Positions 26,864 through 35,935 of a DNA stretch of 64,000 bases are shown piece after piece. Below the pieces are notes generated by a model. It made no database searches. It was not told the origin of the DNA and was given only the letters and a program-made list of their open reading frames with translations. Made by a program: the position numbers and the translations under genes. Numbering within the stretch: position 1 is the first letter of the stretch; every line of letters begins with the position of its first letter. The DNA lies in contig NZ_VTSR01000005.1 of assembly GCF_008329715.1 (NCBI RefSeq), positions 248,001 through 312,000 on the forward strand, given 5' to 3'. The DNA comes from Gimesia chilikensis. Lineage in GTDB: Bacteria > Planctomycetota > Planctomycetia > Planctomycetales > Planctomycetaceae.

Positions 26864-28147
26864 ATGAACCGCCGCGTTGTGATCACAGGTATTGGGGCCA
26901 TCACTCCTTTAGGGAAAACCGTGGAAGATACCTGGAAAGCTCTCCAGGAGTCCAAGTGCGGAATCTCCAACATCACTCACTTTGACGCTTCCAATTTTCC
27001 CACCCGCTTCGCAGCCGAAGTCCACGACTTCCACCTCGAAGATTATGTCGATAACCTCGACCGCTTTGAATACTCGGGACGCAACATCCGCTACGCCATC
27101 GGCGCAGCCACCCAGGCCGTGAAAGATTCGGGTATCCTGGACGAAGACTTCGATCCTTCCACTTTCGGTGTGTACCTCGGTGCCGGCGAAGGTCAGCAGG
27201 ACTTTTACCAGTTCATGAAACTGATCGCCCAGGCCCAGAATGACGGACACGTCGACCTGGAGAAATTCACCAAAGCCGGTCTGGAACAGCTGAATCCGCT
27301 GTTCGAACTGGAACAGGAACCCAACATGCCCGCCGGTCACCTGGCGAGCCTGTTCAACGCTCAGGGTCCGAACCTCAACTGTCTGACCGCGTGTGCCGCT
27401 TCCAGCCAGGCGATTGGCGAAGCCTCGGAACTGATCCGTCGTGGCGATGTTGATATCATGCTTTCGGGTGGTGCCCACAGCATGATTCACCCCTTCGGCG
27501 TTACCGGGTTCAGCCTGTTGACCGCCCTTTCAACGCACAATGAAGATCCTTCCAAGGCATCGCGTCCTTTCGACCGCAACCGCGATGGTTTCGTGTTAGG
27601 CGAAGGTGCAGGTATGATGATTCTGGAAGACCTCGAACGGGCCCAGAAACGGGGCGCCAAGATTTATGGCGAACTGGTTGGCTATGGTTCCAGTGCCGAT
27701 GCTTACCGCGTGACCGACATTCATCCTGAAGGTCGCGGGGCGATCAAATGTATCAAAATGGCAATGAGCCACGCCCAGCTCAATCCCGAAGACATTCACT
27801 ACATCAACGCTCACGGAACAAGTACTGCGGTCAACGATAAAGTGGAAACCCGGGCCATCAAAGGCGCCTTGGGTGACACCGCTTACAAGGTTCCTGTTTC
27901 CAGCATCAAGAGTATGATGGGCCACCTGATCGCCGCAGCAGGCAGCGTGGAAGCGATCACCTGCCTGATGGCAATTCGTGACAACGTCGTGCCACCCACG
28001 ATCAACTACGAAACCCCCGATCCGGATTGCGACCTGGATTACATTCCCAACGAAGCCCGCCAGCAGAATGTCACGTCAGCACTCTCCAACAGCTTTGGAT
28101 TCGGCGGTCAGAACATCTCTCTGATCTTTTCTGAATTCAATGGCTAG
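26864..28147 (+). CDS. fabF: 3-oxoacyl-ACP synthase II (KAS II / FabF-like)
   Basis: 427 residues from ATG 26864; an upstream TTG at 26819 gives a non-conserved extension and is not used. The protein has the thiolase fold with the Cys-His-His triad of elongating ketosynthases: Cys177 in LTACAASSQA, His in NAHGTSTAVND, and His in SMMGHLIAAAGSVE. FDRNRDGFVLGEGAGMMILE and the end NSFGFGGQNISLIF are also typical. A segment near residues 105-160 (YLGAGEGQQDFYQFMKLIAQAQ ...) is longer than in housekeeping FabF, close to the acyl pocket. It would condense malonyl-ACP with an acyl chain, giving the cluster an elongation cycle together with FabG and the FabZ pair. Confidence 0.92.
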   Translation: MNRRVVITGIGAITPLGKTVEDTWKALQESKCGISNITHFDASNFPTRFAAEVHDFHLEDYVDNLDRFEYSGRNIRYAIGAATQAVKDSGILDEDFDPSTFGVYLGAGEGQQDFYQFMKLIAQAQNDGHVDLEKFTKAGLEQLNPLFELEQEPNMPAGHLASLFNAQGPNLNCLTACAASSQAIGEASELIRRGDVDIMLSGGAHSMIHPFGVTGFSLLTALSTHNEDPSKASRPFDRNRDGFVLGEGAGMMILEDLERAQKRGAKIYGELVGYGSSADAYRVTDIHPEGRGAIKCIKMAMSHAQLNPEDIHYINAHGTSTAVNDKVETRAIKGALGDTAYKVPVSSIKSMMGHLIAAAGSVEAITCLMAIRDNVVPPTINYETPDPDCDLDYIPNEARQQNVTSALSNSFGFGGQNISLIFSEFNG

Positions 28148-28303
28148 ACCGCTGCTGATCTGTACGGGTTATTTCACAATATCCCGTAAACCGTCCAGAT
28201 TGACAGAGACGCTCAGACAAAAACTGATTACACTGTAAGCAGCCCCAGGATCTCCCCCAGTGAGAGACCTGTGGGCGGTGCGTCATCAAGATTTCAACAA
28301 CGT

Positions 28304-29392
28304 ATGATCATCGTCGCTGCTGCAGGCTTAGGCAGCGACTTCGCTTCCAGGGAGACGGTAGTGAATTGGTTGTTCTGGTGCCTGCTGATACTGATCGGCA
28401 TCGAGTTAATCATCCAATATTGTATCATCCGGGCTGCTTACCCCGTTCTCTATGCGCCCCTGCCAGATCGTTTTCAGCTGGCTGGAACGCTTAATACTCT
28501 ACCTGACAAAGACTCCGGGATTCAAATTGAGTCCGTCTCCTTTCCTTCCGTCGACGGCCTGACACTGCGAGGTCTGCTGGCACTTCCGGCGCAATCCCCA
28601 CCGCGGGGGGTCATTCTGTTCTGCCACCCATTTCGGCTGTCGGGACAGATCGGACTCTACCAGTGTCGCGGCTTACTGGATGCGGGCTTCGCCGTGTTTA
28701 CGTTTGATTTTCGCAATCATGGCAAAAGCGATCAGGACCCGAATTACAATTCCGTGCACTGGCTGTCAGAACACGAACTCAACGACACCCGCGCAGCCAT
28801 CAGATATCTCCGCCAGCATGCGGAACTGAAAGAACTTCCTCTCGGCTTGCTGGGAATGTGTCGTGGCGCAGCAGCAGCCCTCTCAGTTGCGACCAGAAAA
28901 CCCGAAATCCAGTACATTGCCTGCGAAGGCGCGTTTATCAACGAATCCCTGTTCCTCGATCATGCGATTCGCTGGGGAGAACGTTTTCTACCACGCCTGT
29001 TTATTCAGCTGGTCCCAACGTGGGAGGTGACCCGGGCGTTTCGCATTATGGTCTGGTTCACTCAACGGCGACAGGGGTGTCGCTTCGTTAATCTCAAGCC
29101 CCTGCTCCGTAACCTGGAAAACAGAAAACTGCTGTTCTTCGTCGGAGAGAAAGATCAGAGTGTCGTGCCCTGCATGTCAGAGCAGATCATCGGCCGCATT
29201 CATCACTCTGAGACCTCGTTATGCTCACTCCCGGGTGCAGTGCACAACGCCGGCCGCTTCGCTCAACAGGAACTTTACGATCAACGGCTCGTGGAGTTCT
29301 TCTCACAGATGGTTGAAACGCAGGAGAAAACTGCCTCTGACGCTGCTGATCCTGATGTGAAATCTGAGTCTGCACTCGTCTCACACCAGTGA
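28304..29392 (+). CDS. Membrane-anchored alpha/beta hydrolase with cysteine nucleophile
   Basis: 362 residues from ATG 28304; a GTG at 28271 is an alternative start. An N-terminal membrane helix (NWLFWCLLILIGIELIIQYCI) is followed by an alpha/beta-hydrolase domain: GVILFCHPFRLSGQ (oxyanion region), FDFRNHGKSD, the nucleophile elbow GLLGMCRGAAAAL, an acid in FVGEKDQSVVP and His in PGAVHNAGRF. The nucleophile is Cys, not Ser, as in dienelactone hydrolases. It follows the fabF gene by about 155 bp in the same direction and may release or transfer the acyl chain made by the cluster; this is inference from position. Confidence 0.8.
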   Translation: MIIVAAAGLGSDFASRETVVNWLFWCLLILIGIELIIQYCIIRAAYPVLYAPLPDRFQLAGTLNTLPDKDSGIQIESVSFPSVDGLTLRGLLALPAQSPPRGVILFCHPFRLSGQIGLYQCRGLLDAGFAVFTFDFRNHGKSDQDPNYNSVHWLSEHELNDTRAAIRYLRQHAELKELPLGLLGMCRGAAAALSVATRKPEIQYIACEGAFINESLFLDHAIRWGERFLPRLFIQLVPTWEVTRAFRIMVWFTQRRQGCRFVNLKPLLRNLENRKLLFFVGEKDQSVVPCMSEQIIGRIHHSETSLCSLPGAVHNAGRFAQQELYDQRLVEFFSQMVETQEKTASDAADPDVKSESALVSHQ

Positions 29393-29717
29393 ACCGGGGC
29401 AATTCTGCAACCAAAACAGTGGCAGATCACCTGTGGTGCGAGCCTCATTCTTTATGCATCTCTGCCTATTTGACAGAGATTAATTGTGTTCTCCCCGGAA
29501 AATTAACAGTTGAAAACTCTGTCATGGAAATACAATAATCATATAACCACCTTTGATGTAAGAACTTAACAACACACTCCTGAATACAACCGACATTGGT
29601 ATCTGATTTGCTAATGTTTTCACTGTCGAATCACTATTTGCCCCATCCCGATTTTGAGATAGGGTTAGCATAAATCTCCCCCGACAATGGGGCTCTGTCT
29701 TTCCGGTGAGCTGTGTT
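29393..29717. other. Intergenic region, AT-rich
   Basis: These 325 bp between two plus-strand genes contain AT-rich DNA around 29490-29610 that probably carries the promoter of the response regulator gene. No hairpin, repeat or open frame stands out. Confidence 0.4.
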
Positions 29718-30137
29718 ATGGTCCAAGCCAGATCGCAAACTCCTTATCAATTACTGATTGCTGATGACGACTCCGGTTTCCGTGAAGTCCTCAGAGAGGT
29801 ATTGGCCCCTTACTTCCAGCTGTTTGAGGCGGAATCGGGGGAACAGGCGATTGAGCTCGTGGAACAGACACACGTCGACATCGTTCTGCTCGACATGCAC
29901 ATGGACATTCTGACAGGTCTGGAAGCCGTCCGGATTTTGAAACAGATCAATGCTCTGCTCCCCTGCATTCTGATTACCGCTGATGCGACAGATGAATTGC
30001 GTCAGGATGCCAGTGCCGCGAATGCTTACGAAGTACTGTCTAAACCAGTCAAGCGACAGGAGTTAGTCACGACCGTTTCTCACGCTCTCGTCGACACCTA
30101 CCAGGACCCCAACGTCCCATTCTGGCTGGGTAACTGA
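29718..30137 (+). CDS. Receiver-only response regulator
   Basis: 139 residues consisting of a single CheY-like receiver domain: LLIADDDSGF holds the acidic pocket, Asp in IVLLDMHMDI is the phosphoacceptor, Thr in LITADATDE and Lys in VLSKPVKRQ complete the active site. No output domain follows; the last ~20 residues (PNVPFWLGN) are a short tail. GGTGAG is seven bases before ATG 29718, so I prefer it to GTG 29706. No histidine kinase is adjacent. It would act by protein-protein contact, as CheY or Spo0F do. Confidence 0.9.
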   Translation: MVQARSQTPYQLLIADDDSGFREVLREVLAPYFQLFEAESGEQAIELVEQTHVDIVLLDMHMDILTGLEAVRILKQINALLPCILITADATDELRQDASAANAYEVLSKPVKRQELVTTVSHALVDTYQDPNVPFWLGN

Positions 30138-30261
30138 GCCAACAGCTTTTTGAACATCCTGGTGATCCTGGCAATCTGCACAACGGATTTTTGCAGACTC
30201 GACTTTTCTTAAACCGCACAGTGAAGTACACTTCGGCCCGAAATTAATTTCTGGAATGCTG

Positions 30262-30311
30262 ACCTGTCTACGGCGCTCCTCCGGGCCACGGAGTTTTTGA
30301 GCCAGACAGGT
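30262..30311. repeat. Inverted repeat in the leader of the YhaO-like gene
   Basis: ACCTGTCT at 30262-30269 and AGACAGGT at 30304-30311 pair perfectly, with CTCC/GGAG able to pair inside. The structure ends 23 bases before the ATG at 30335, so it could act as an operator or a leader hairpin for the operon. Confidence 0.4.
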
Positions 30312-30334
30312 TATGCGGCGGAAAGGAGTCTGCC

Positions 30335-31666
30335 ATGTCATATGTACCAACCCGCTTTATTCATGCTGCGAACTTGCGTCTCGATCATCAGCCGCAGGGA
30401 GTCGCTACCATTTCGGAAGCAGCGCAGCATCTGCTCGAAGATTGCACGCTGAACTCTTTTGCCAATCTGGTTCAGAGTTGTCTGGATCAGAGTGTCGACT
30501 TCCTGCTGCTGACGGGAAATACGTTCGTCGAATCAGATCACAGCATCCGCGCCCGTATTGCACTCATCGATGGCTTTCAGAAACTGGCCGCACACAATAT
30601 TCAAGTACTGGTCATTCCCGGTGAATCAGATCCCCTCAGTGCCTGGGACCTGCAATATCACTGGCCCGAGAATGTCACCTTCTTCTCACCCGGCGATCAC
30701 GAACGTTTCGACATTCTCCGCGAAACGGAAACGGTGGCCACTCTGCAGCTCTTCGGATCTGCGCCGGCGAAAACCTACCAGACACTGAAACTGAAACAGC
30801 GGAATCAACTGTTCAACAAACACAACCAGCGTCCCCTGTCGATTGGCTGCATGACGCCCGCTTCATCCACTACCGCCGAGGAATCAGCGACCTTCGAACT
30901 CGATTCATTCTCGCTGGCCGTCCCGGATGCTTTCCAGAGCGACGATGACAGCAGCGAAGTCGCCGTGGATTACCTTTCACTCTCCAAAGGGACGAGCCAC
31001 CATACGTTTGAAATGCAGCCCGGTGTTGCCCATCATCCGGGAACGGCCCAGGGATTGAACTTCGGTGAATACCAGAAGAATGGCGTCACGCTGGCCATCG
31101 TCAATTCAGAGGCACCTTTGGAACTCAGACGTATCAAAGTCGCCCCGGTGCGCTGGCTCCCGCTTGAGCTGGAACTGGAGCCACACACTTCCACAGCTCA
31201 CCTGCGACAGCAGATGAAATCCGCACTGTTATCGCGGAAACCAGGCAAGCACGAACGACTCTGGATGGTCTGCTGGAAACTGTCTGGCAGTGGATCCCTG
31301 CTTGATGCACTGGAAGACGCCACACAACAGGCGGAGTTGACTTCTGCACTGCAGCAGGAACTGAAACAGCAACAGCTTCCCCAACTGGAACACACTTTCA
31401 AGCTGGAATTCACCCCCATTCAACAGCACCGGGAATCGGGCACCGAACTGACCGATTCCTATCTGCGACAGGTGGAATCCTTTCGCACGCGCTTTGATGC
31501 CCCCCTTGAGCGACTGATCTCCCACGCCGGTCATCTCGACCCGCAGTGGCAGCAGCGGTTAACGTCCATCGCTGCAGAGCTCGATGAAGTGCAGATCTTC
31601 AATACAGCCATCCGCAACGGACAGTCCTGGCTCAACATCTCGACGGATGAGGAACATCACTCATGA
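30335..31666 (+). CDS. SbcD/YhaO-like metallophosphatase-fold protein with lost metal ligands
   Basis: 443 residues. The N-terminal ~110 residues align by eye with SbcD/YhaO/Mre11 nucleases: FIHAANLRLD in place of the HAADLHLD motif, LLLTGNTF in place of the GDLFD motif, VLVIPGESDPL in place of GNHD, and WPENVTFF as in YhaO. In each motif the metal-binding residues are changed (Asp and His to Asn13 and Arg15, Asp to Asn62, Asn-His to Glu97-Ser98), and the later GHxH motif is also unclear (DYLSLSKGTSHHTF). The nuclease is therefore probably inactive and may serve as a structural or DNA-binding subunit. The C-terminal ~150 residues resemble the capping region. Its stop overlaps the start of the YhaN-like gene (ATGA), so the two are coupled. 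Confidence 0.82.
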   Translation: MSYVPTRFIHAANLRLDHQPQGVATISEAAQHLLEDCTLNSFANLVQSCLDQSVDFLLLTGNTFVESDHSIRARIALIDGFQKLAAHNIQVLVIPGESDPLSAWDLQYHWPENVTFFSPGDHERFDILRETETVATLQLFGSAPAKTYQTLKLKQRNQLFNKHNQRPLSIGCMTPASSTTAEESATFELDSFSLAVPDAFQSDDDSSEVAVDYLSLSKGTSHHTFEMQPGVAHHPGTAQGLNFGEYQKNGVTLAIVNSEAPLELRRIKVAPVRWLPLELELEPHTSTAHLRQQMKSALLSRKPGKHERLWMVCWKLSGSGSLLDALEDATQQAELTSALQQELKQQQLPQLEHTFKLEFTPIQQHRESGTELTDSYLRQVESFRTRFDAPLERLISHAGHLDPQWQQRLTSIAAELDEVQIFNTAIRNGQSWLNISTDEEHHS

Positions 31667-34600
31667 AAATCACTCGCATTCACGTCGACCGGTTTGGAAA
31701 CTGGCATGACCTGGATCTGGCCCCCCTGCAGGCGGGAATCAATGTCTTTTACGGCCCGAATGAAACGGGCAAGTCGACCCTGATGCGCATGATCCGGGGC
31801 ATCCTTTATGGATTTCGTCCCGAGGAAAATCGCGAACAGCCACGCGTATCGGATTCAACCCCCTGGTCTGCACTGCTGGACATTAAACATCAGGGACAGC
31901 GGTACGAGATCCGTCGCCAGTCCAGGGCCGGCGGTCGCGGACAGTTCTCCTTCCAGGCAGAAGCACGCGGTATTTCCAGCCAGGAACTGCTGAGTTCACT
32001 CCATGCGGGAGTCAAAGAGAGTGTTTACGAGAATGTGTTCGCCATTGGTCTGAACGAACTGCAGGAACTGGGCACGCTGCACGGCGAGCAGGTTGCCCGC
32101 CACATCTATGGTCTTTCCCTCGGCCCCGAAGGTCAGGCGATCCTCGATGTATCGCAGCAGATCGCAGCCAACAGACAGAACTGCCTGAGCCACAATCTCA
32201 AATCGGGCTCGCTGGTCGACCTGTACCGTAAGTTGGATGAAGTCAACAGTAAGCTCGCCAGTTTGAAGCAGCAGTCGCAGCGATTCTTTCAGCTGTCTAA
32301 CGAACTCCAGCAGCTCCGCGAAGAATCCGACAGTCTGAAGAAACGGAAGTCAGGACTGCAGTACCAGATCCGCGGACATCGTTTCCTGGAACGGGTCTTT
32401 AAGCCCTGGCAGGAAGTTCAGAACCTGCATCACAAACTGAAGCAATTGCCCGTTGTCCATGACTTCCCCGTGGATGGCATCGCTCAACTCGATGAATATG
32501 ATCGTAAAATTAAACAGACCGAATCCCGGTTAATCGAAGTCAAAGCCGAAATCAAACGGCTCCGCAAGGAAATCGAACAATACGAATCGGACAATGAACT
32601 ACTGGAACATGCAGCCCAGATCCAGAGTCTGGCAGACCAGAAAGACTGGATCGCTTCCCTGGAGTTGGATTTCCAGGAAGGGCAGACCGAAGTCCGCAGG
32701 CTGGAACAGATTCTCGAACAGTATCGGCCTCAGAATCTGTCGGTCGATGCGCTGGCACACATTCAAACCACGCCGGACAATAATCAGCGACTGATTCAGG
32801 CAGCCCGCGAATACCGGGCGGCGTCACACAAACGCAAACAGGCACACCAGCGTTACAAGAAGGTCTCCCGCCGCTACCAGAAAAAACTGGCTGAGCTGCA
32901 GGAAAAATCGGGACGCCTGCTCAATGGACAGTCCATCGAACAGGAACTGAAACGCGCCCGCGAACGCATGCAGCACCTTGAGCGACTCAGTCAGCTGCGG
33001 TTCCGCGAATCCGAATTTTCGATCCGCCAGGAAGCCGTCCGCGAACAACTGGATCGTCTGCAGACCCACTCCCGCATTCCGGGTTGGGCCAAAAAAACAC
33101 TCTTCGGTTTTGCCATCGCCGGTACGCTGCTGTTACTGGCGGGGATCTGGCGTGGGGTCACCGATGCCTCCCTGGTCGGTTTTATCTACTGTCTGACCGG
33201 CCTGTTTCTGGGAGGGTTGACCTGGGCGATCAAGAAGCATTTCGAAATCGATGTCAACGACCAGGCGGATGAACTCCAGGATGAAAACTGGGCTCTCGAC
33301 GTCCACCTCCGTGAAACGCGCCAGGAAATCGACCGCCTGCTGGAAGACGAGTACTTCTCCCTGAAGCTGGTCAAAGAAGGACATTCTCTGAGCAACCCGC
33401 GTCATCGCGAACAGGTACCGGCACTGAGCTTCAATGACGAGAATGTCCTGCGGACTGAGCTGCTGCACGATCTGGCTTTCAAAATCTCAGAGCTGGAACA
33501 GCTGCAGGCTTCGCAGGAACAGGTTCAGAAAACCCGACAGCGACTGGTGCGACTCCGCAACCGGTCGCAGGAAATCCAGCGCGAGTTCAGCAGCAAGCGT
33601 CACGAATGGTGTGAATGTCTGAAACAGCTGGGTCTCACCGAAACACTGAAAATTGAAGACGCCTTCCGCATGTGGCACCAGGTTTCCAATGCCAGCCTGT
33701 ATGCCACCCAACGCGAACAGGAACTGAGACGAATTAAACCACTGGGCGACATCGTCAACATGTTTTACCGTCGCGTGCGGGAACTGGGGCTGAAACTGAA
33801 CCGGAATCAGCAGCAGCTCGATCGCCCGTTTGAAGTGGTCGGAGAATGGGAACGCGAACTCGAACTACTCTCGGGACAGCGGAAAGAACGGGCTCGACTG
33901 CGGAAAGAAGAAAAGCGTCTGCGTCAGGAAGCAGATACCCTGCAGCTCTCACTCGAAGAACTGCAACATCAGCGTTCCTCTCTGCTGATCCAGGGCGGTG
34001 CCGCTAATCGCGGGGAATTCCTGCAGCGGGCGAACTCAATTGATGAGCGTCTGCAACTGGAAGAACTGCTGGCCGACGCCCAGGCGGAACTCGAGAAGAT
34101 CAGTCGCAGCGAACAGGAAATGGCCATCGTCGAAGAGGATCTGCTCAATTTCGATCTGCAGCAGAATACCGACCATCTGGACATGCTCAACCTGGAACTG
34201 GAGGACATCGAACGCGATCTGGTCAGCGTCGCCGAGAATATGGGGCGACTTAAACAGGACTACCAGAATGCGAAAACGGATCGTTCTTCCGCACAACTGC
34301 GGTTCCAGCGGGAACAGATTCAGGAACAGATTCGACAAGCGGGTTCACTCTGGTTCTCGACCGAACTCTCCGCCGTTGGCATCAATCAGCTGCGTTCCGA
34401 ATTCGAACGGACCAGTCAACCCGAAACGCTGGCGATCGCCTCTGACTACCTGCGTCAGTTGACTAACGACAAATACACCAACATCTGGACTCCACTCGGC
34501 GAGCAGTTCCCCAAGATCGACGACGACCAGGGGCACACGCTGACCGTCGATGAACTCAGTAGCGGCACCCGCGAGCAGCTGTTCCTGTCAATCCGCCTGG

Positions 34601-35919
34601 CGATGGTGGAACGCTTCCGGAACCAGGGAGTACAGCTCCCCATGATCCTGGATGATGTCCTCGTTAACTTCGACCAGGAACGGACACGGGCTGCGATCAA
34701 AACTTTGAATGCCGTTGCAGCCAAAGGACAGCAGATCCTGCTCTTCACCTGTCACCTGCATCTGACACAACTCTTCGAAGAACAGGGCATCACTGCGGTC
34801 CGTCTGCCGGCTTCTGATGTGGCACGCAGTCACGCCCCCGAAGTGATCCCGACAACCGTAGTCGAAGAAGTTGTTGATGAGGAAATCGAAGAAGATGAAT
34901 ATACCGAGCCCTCAGAGGAGTCGATCTATGAAGAACCAGCAACCCTCGAAGTACTCTCTTATGAGCTCGACTGGTCAGATCCACTGGACTGCCTTTCCGG
35001 GTTGACTGACTCACAGATTCAGTCGCTGACGGAAGCAGACATCTGGACCATCCGCGATTTGCTGACCTTCTCTGCCGACGAAATTGCTGACGGAGTTGAC
35101 GACGACAGTCTGACCGCGGGTCTGATCTTCGAATGGCAGAGCCAGGCTCGACTGGCTGCCTGTATCCGCGGTCTGGCACCCACTCACGCGCTGTTACTTG
35201 TCTCCTGTGGCATCACCGAACCCAACGAAATCGCCGGCATGACGTTTGAAGAACTCTGGTCGCTGGTGGAAGCCTGCCAGGATCCCTCGGACATTCCACA
35301 GCAGTCTGTTATCACAGAAATCCGTGTGGAACAATGGATCCTCGGCGCACAACAGGCGCGTACGTTTTCGCCAGAAGCCTCTGAGTCCCTCTTACAAACA
35401 GAGCAGGAACCACCTCAGGAAAAACGGGAATATCGGCACGATGGTTCACACCCCACCCCCGATTCACAGGGACCGAACATTCCCCCCTTTTACCTGAATC
35501 GTTCAATGCCCGTTGAAGATGCACCTTCCATCGGACCGAAGACAGCCGAACGCCTGGAAGCCGCGGGCGTCTTTACCGTGAATGATCTGCTGGAATGTAA
35601 TCCCGAGTTCGTTGCGAACAAACTCAACGTGCAACACATCAGAAAACAGACCATCCGCAAATGGAAGAAACAGACGAAGCTCGTCTGCTGTATTCCCGGA
35701 CTCCGCGGACACGACGCCCAGATCCTCGAAGGGTGCGGCCTGACCGAACCCGAAATGATCGCCCGGGCGATCCCACAGGATCTGCTCGGAAAGGTCAATT
35801 CGTTTCTTAAAACCAAAAAGGGGCAACGCATCCTCAGAGACGCCAAACGTCCCGACCTGGAAGAAGTCTCCGACTGGATTCACTGGTCACAGAAAGCCCG
35901 CAAGCTGCAGGCCGCCTGA
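31663..35919 (+). CDS. SbcC/YhaN-like AAA ATPase with membrane hairpin and HhH-type C-terminal tail
   Basis: 1418 residues. The N-terminal half of an SMC/Rad50-type ATPase head has Walker A GPNETGKST at residues 31-39. Long coiled coils follow. Near residues 474-526 two hydrophobic helices (FAIAGTLLLLAGIW; GFIYCLTGLFLGGLTWAI) interrupt the coils, as in the Bacillus YhaN group, and would tie the protein to the membrane. The second ATPase half has the signature LSSGTREQLFLS (near 964) and Walker B ILDDVLVNFD (near 995). Beyond residue 1057 an acidic linker leads to two helix-hairpin-helix-like domains of the DUF4332 type (near 1100-1235 and 1280-1412, the latter with APSIGPKTAERLEAAGV), which probably bind DNA. 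It likely works with the upstream YhaO-like protein in DNA end handling or repair at the membrane. Confidence 0.88.
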   Translation: MKITRIHVDRFGNWHDLDLAPLQAGINVFYGPNETGKSTLMRMIRGILYGFRPEENREQPRVSDSTPWSALLDIKHQGQRYEIRRQSRAGGRGQFSFQAEARGISSQELLSSLHAGVKESVYENVFAIGLNELQELGTLHGEQVARHIYGLSLGPEGQAILDVSQQIAANRQNCLSHNLKSGSLVDLYRKLDEVNSKLASLKQQSQRFFQLSNELQQLREESDSLKKRKSGLQYQIRGHRFLERVFKPWQEVQNLHHKLKQLPVVHDFPVDGIAQLDEYDRKIKQTESRLIEVKAEIKRLRKEIEQYESDNELLEHAAQIQSLADQKDWIASLELDFQEGQTEVRRLEQILEQYRPQNLSVDALAHIQTTPDNNQRLIQAAREYRAASHKRKQAHQRYKKVSRRYQKKLAELQEKSGRLLNGQSIEQELKRARERMQHLERLSQLRFRESEFSIRQEAVREQLDRLQTHSRIPGWAKKTLFGFAIAGTLLLLAGIWRGVTDASLVGFIYCLTGLFLGGLTWAIKKHFEIDVNDQADELQDENWALDVHLRETRQEIDRLLEDEYFSLKLVKEGHSLSNPRHREQVPALSFNDENVLRTELLHDLAFKISELEQLQASQEQVQKTRQRLVRLRNRSQEIQREFSSKRHEWCECLKQLGLTETLKIEDAFRMWHQVSNASLYATQREQELRRIKPLGDIVNMFYRRVRELGLKLNRNQQQLDRPFEVVGEWERELELLSGQRKERARLRKEEKRLRQEADTLQLSLEELQHQRSSLLIQGGAANRGEFLQRANSIDERLQLEELLADAQAELEKISRSEQEMAIVEEDLLNFDLQQNTDHLDMLNLELEDIERDLVSVAENMGRLKQDYQNAKTDRSSAQLRFQREQIQEQIRQAGSLWFSTELSAVGINQLRSEFERTSQPETLAIASDYLRQLTNDKYTNIWTPLGEQFPKIDDDQGHTLTVDELSSGTREQLFLSIRLAMVERFRNQGVQLPMILDDVLVNFDQERTRAAIKTLNAVAAKGQQILLFTCHLHLTQLFEEQGITAVRLPASDVARSHAPEVIPTTVVEEVVDEEIEEDEYTEPSEESIYEEPATLEVLSYELDWSDPLDCLSGLTDSQIQSLTEADIWTIRDLLTFSADEIADGVDDDSLTAGLIFEWQSQARLAACIRGLAPTHALLLVSCGITEPNEIAGMTFEELWSLVEACQDPSDIPQQSVITEIRVEQWILGAQQARTFSPEASESLLQTEQEPPQEKREYRHDGSHPTPDSQGPNIPPFYLNRSMPVEDAPSIGPKTAERLEAAGVFTVNDLLECNPEFVANKLNVQHIRKQTIRKWKKQTKLVCCIPGLRGHDAQILEGCGLTEPEMIARAIPQDLLGKVNSFLKTKKGQRILRDAKRPDLEEVSDWIHWSQKARKLQAA

Positions 35920-35935
35920 TTGCATACCTTGTGAG

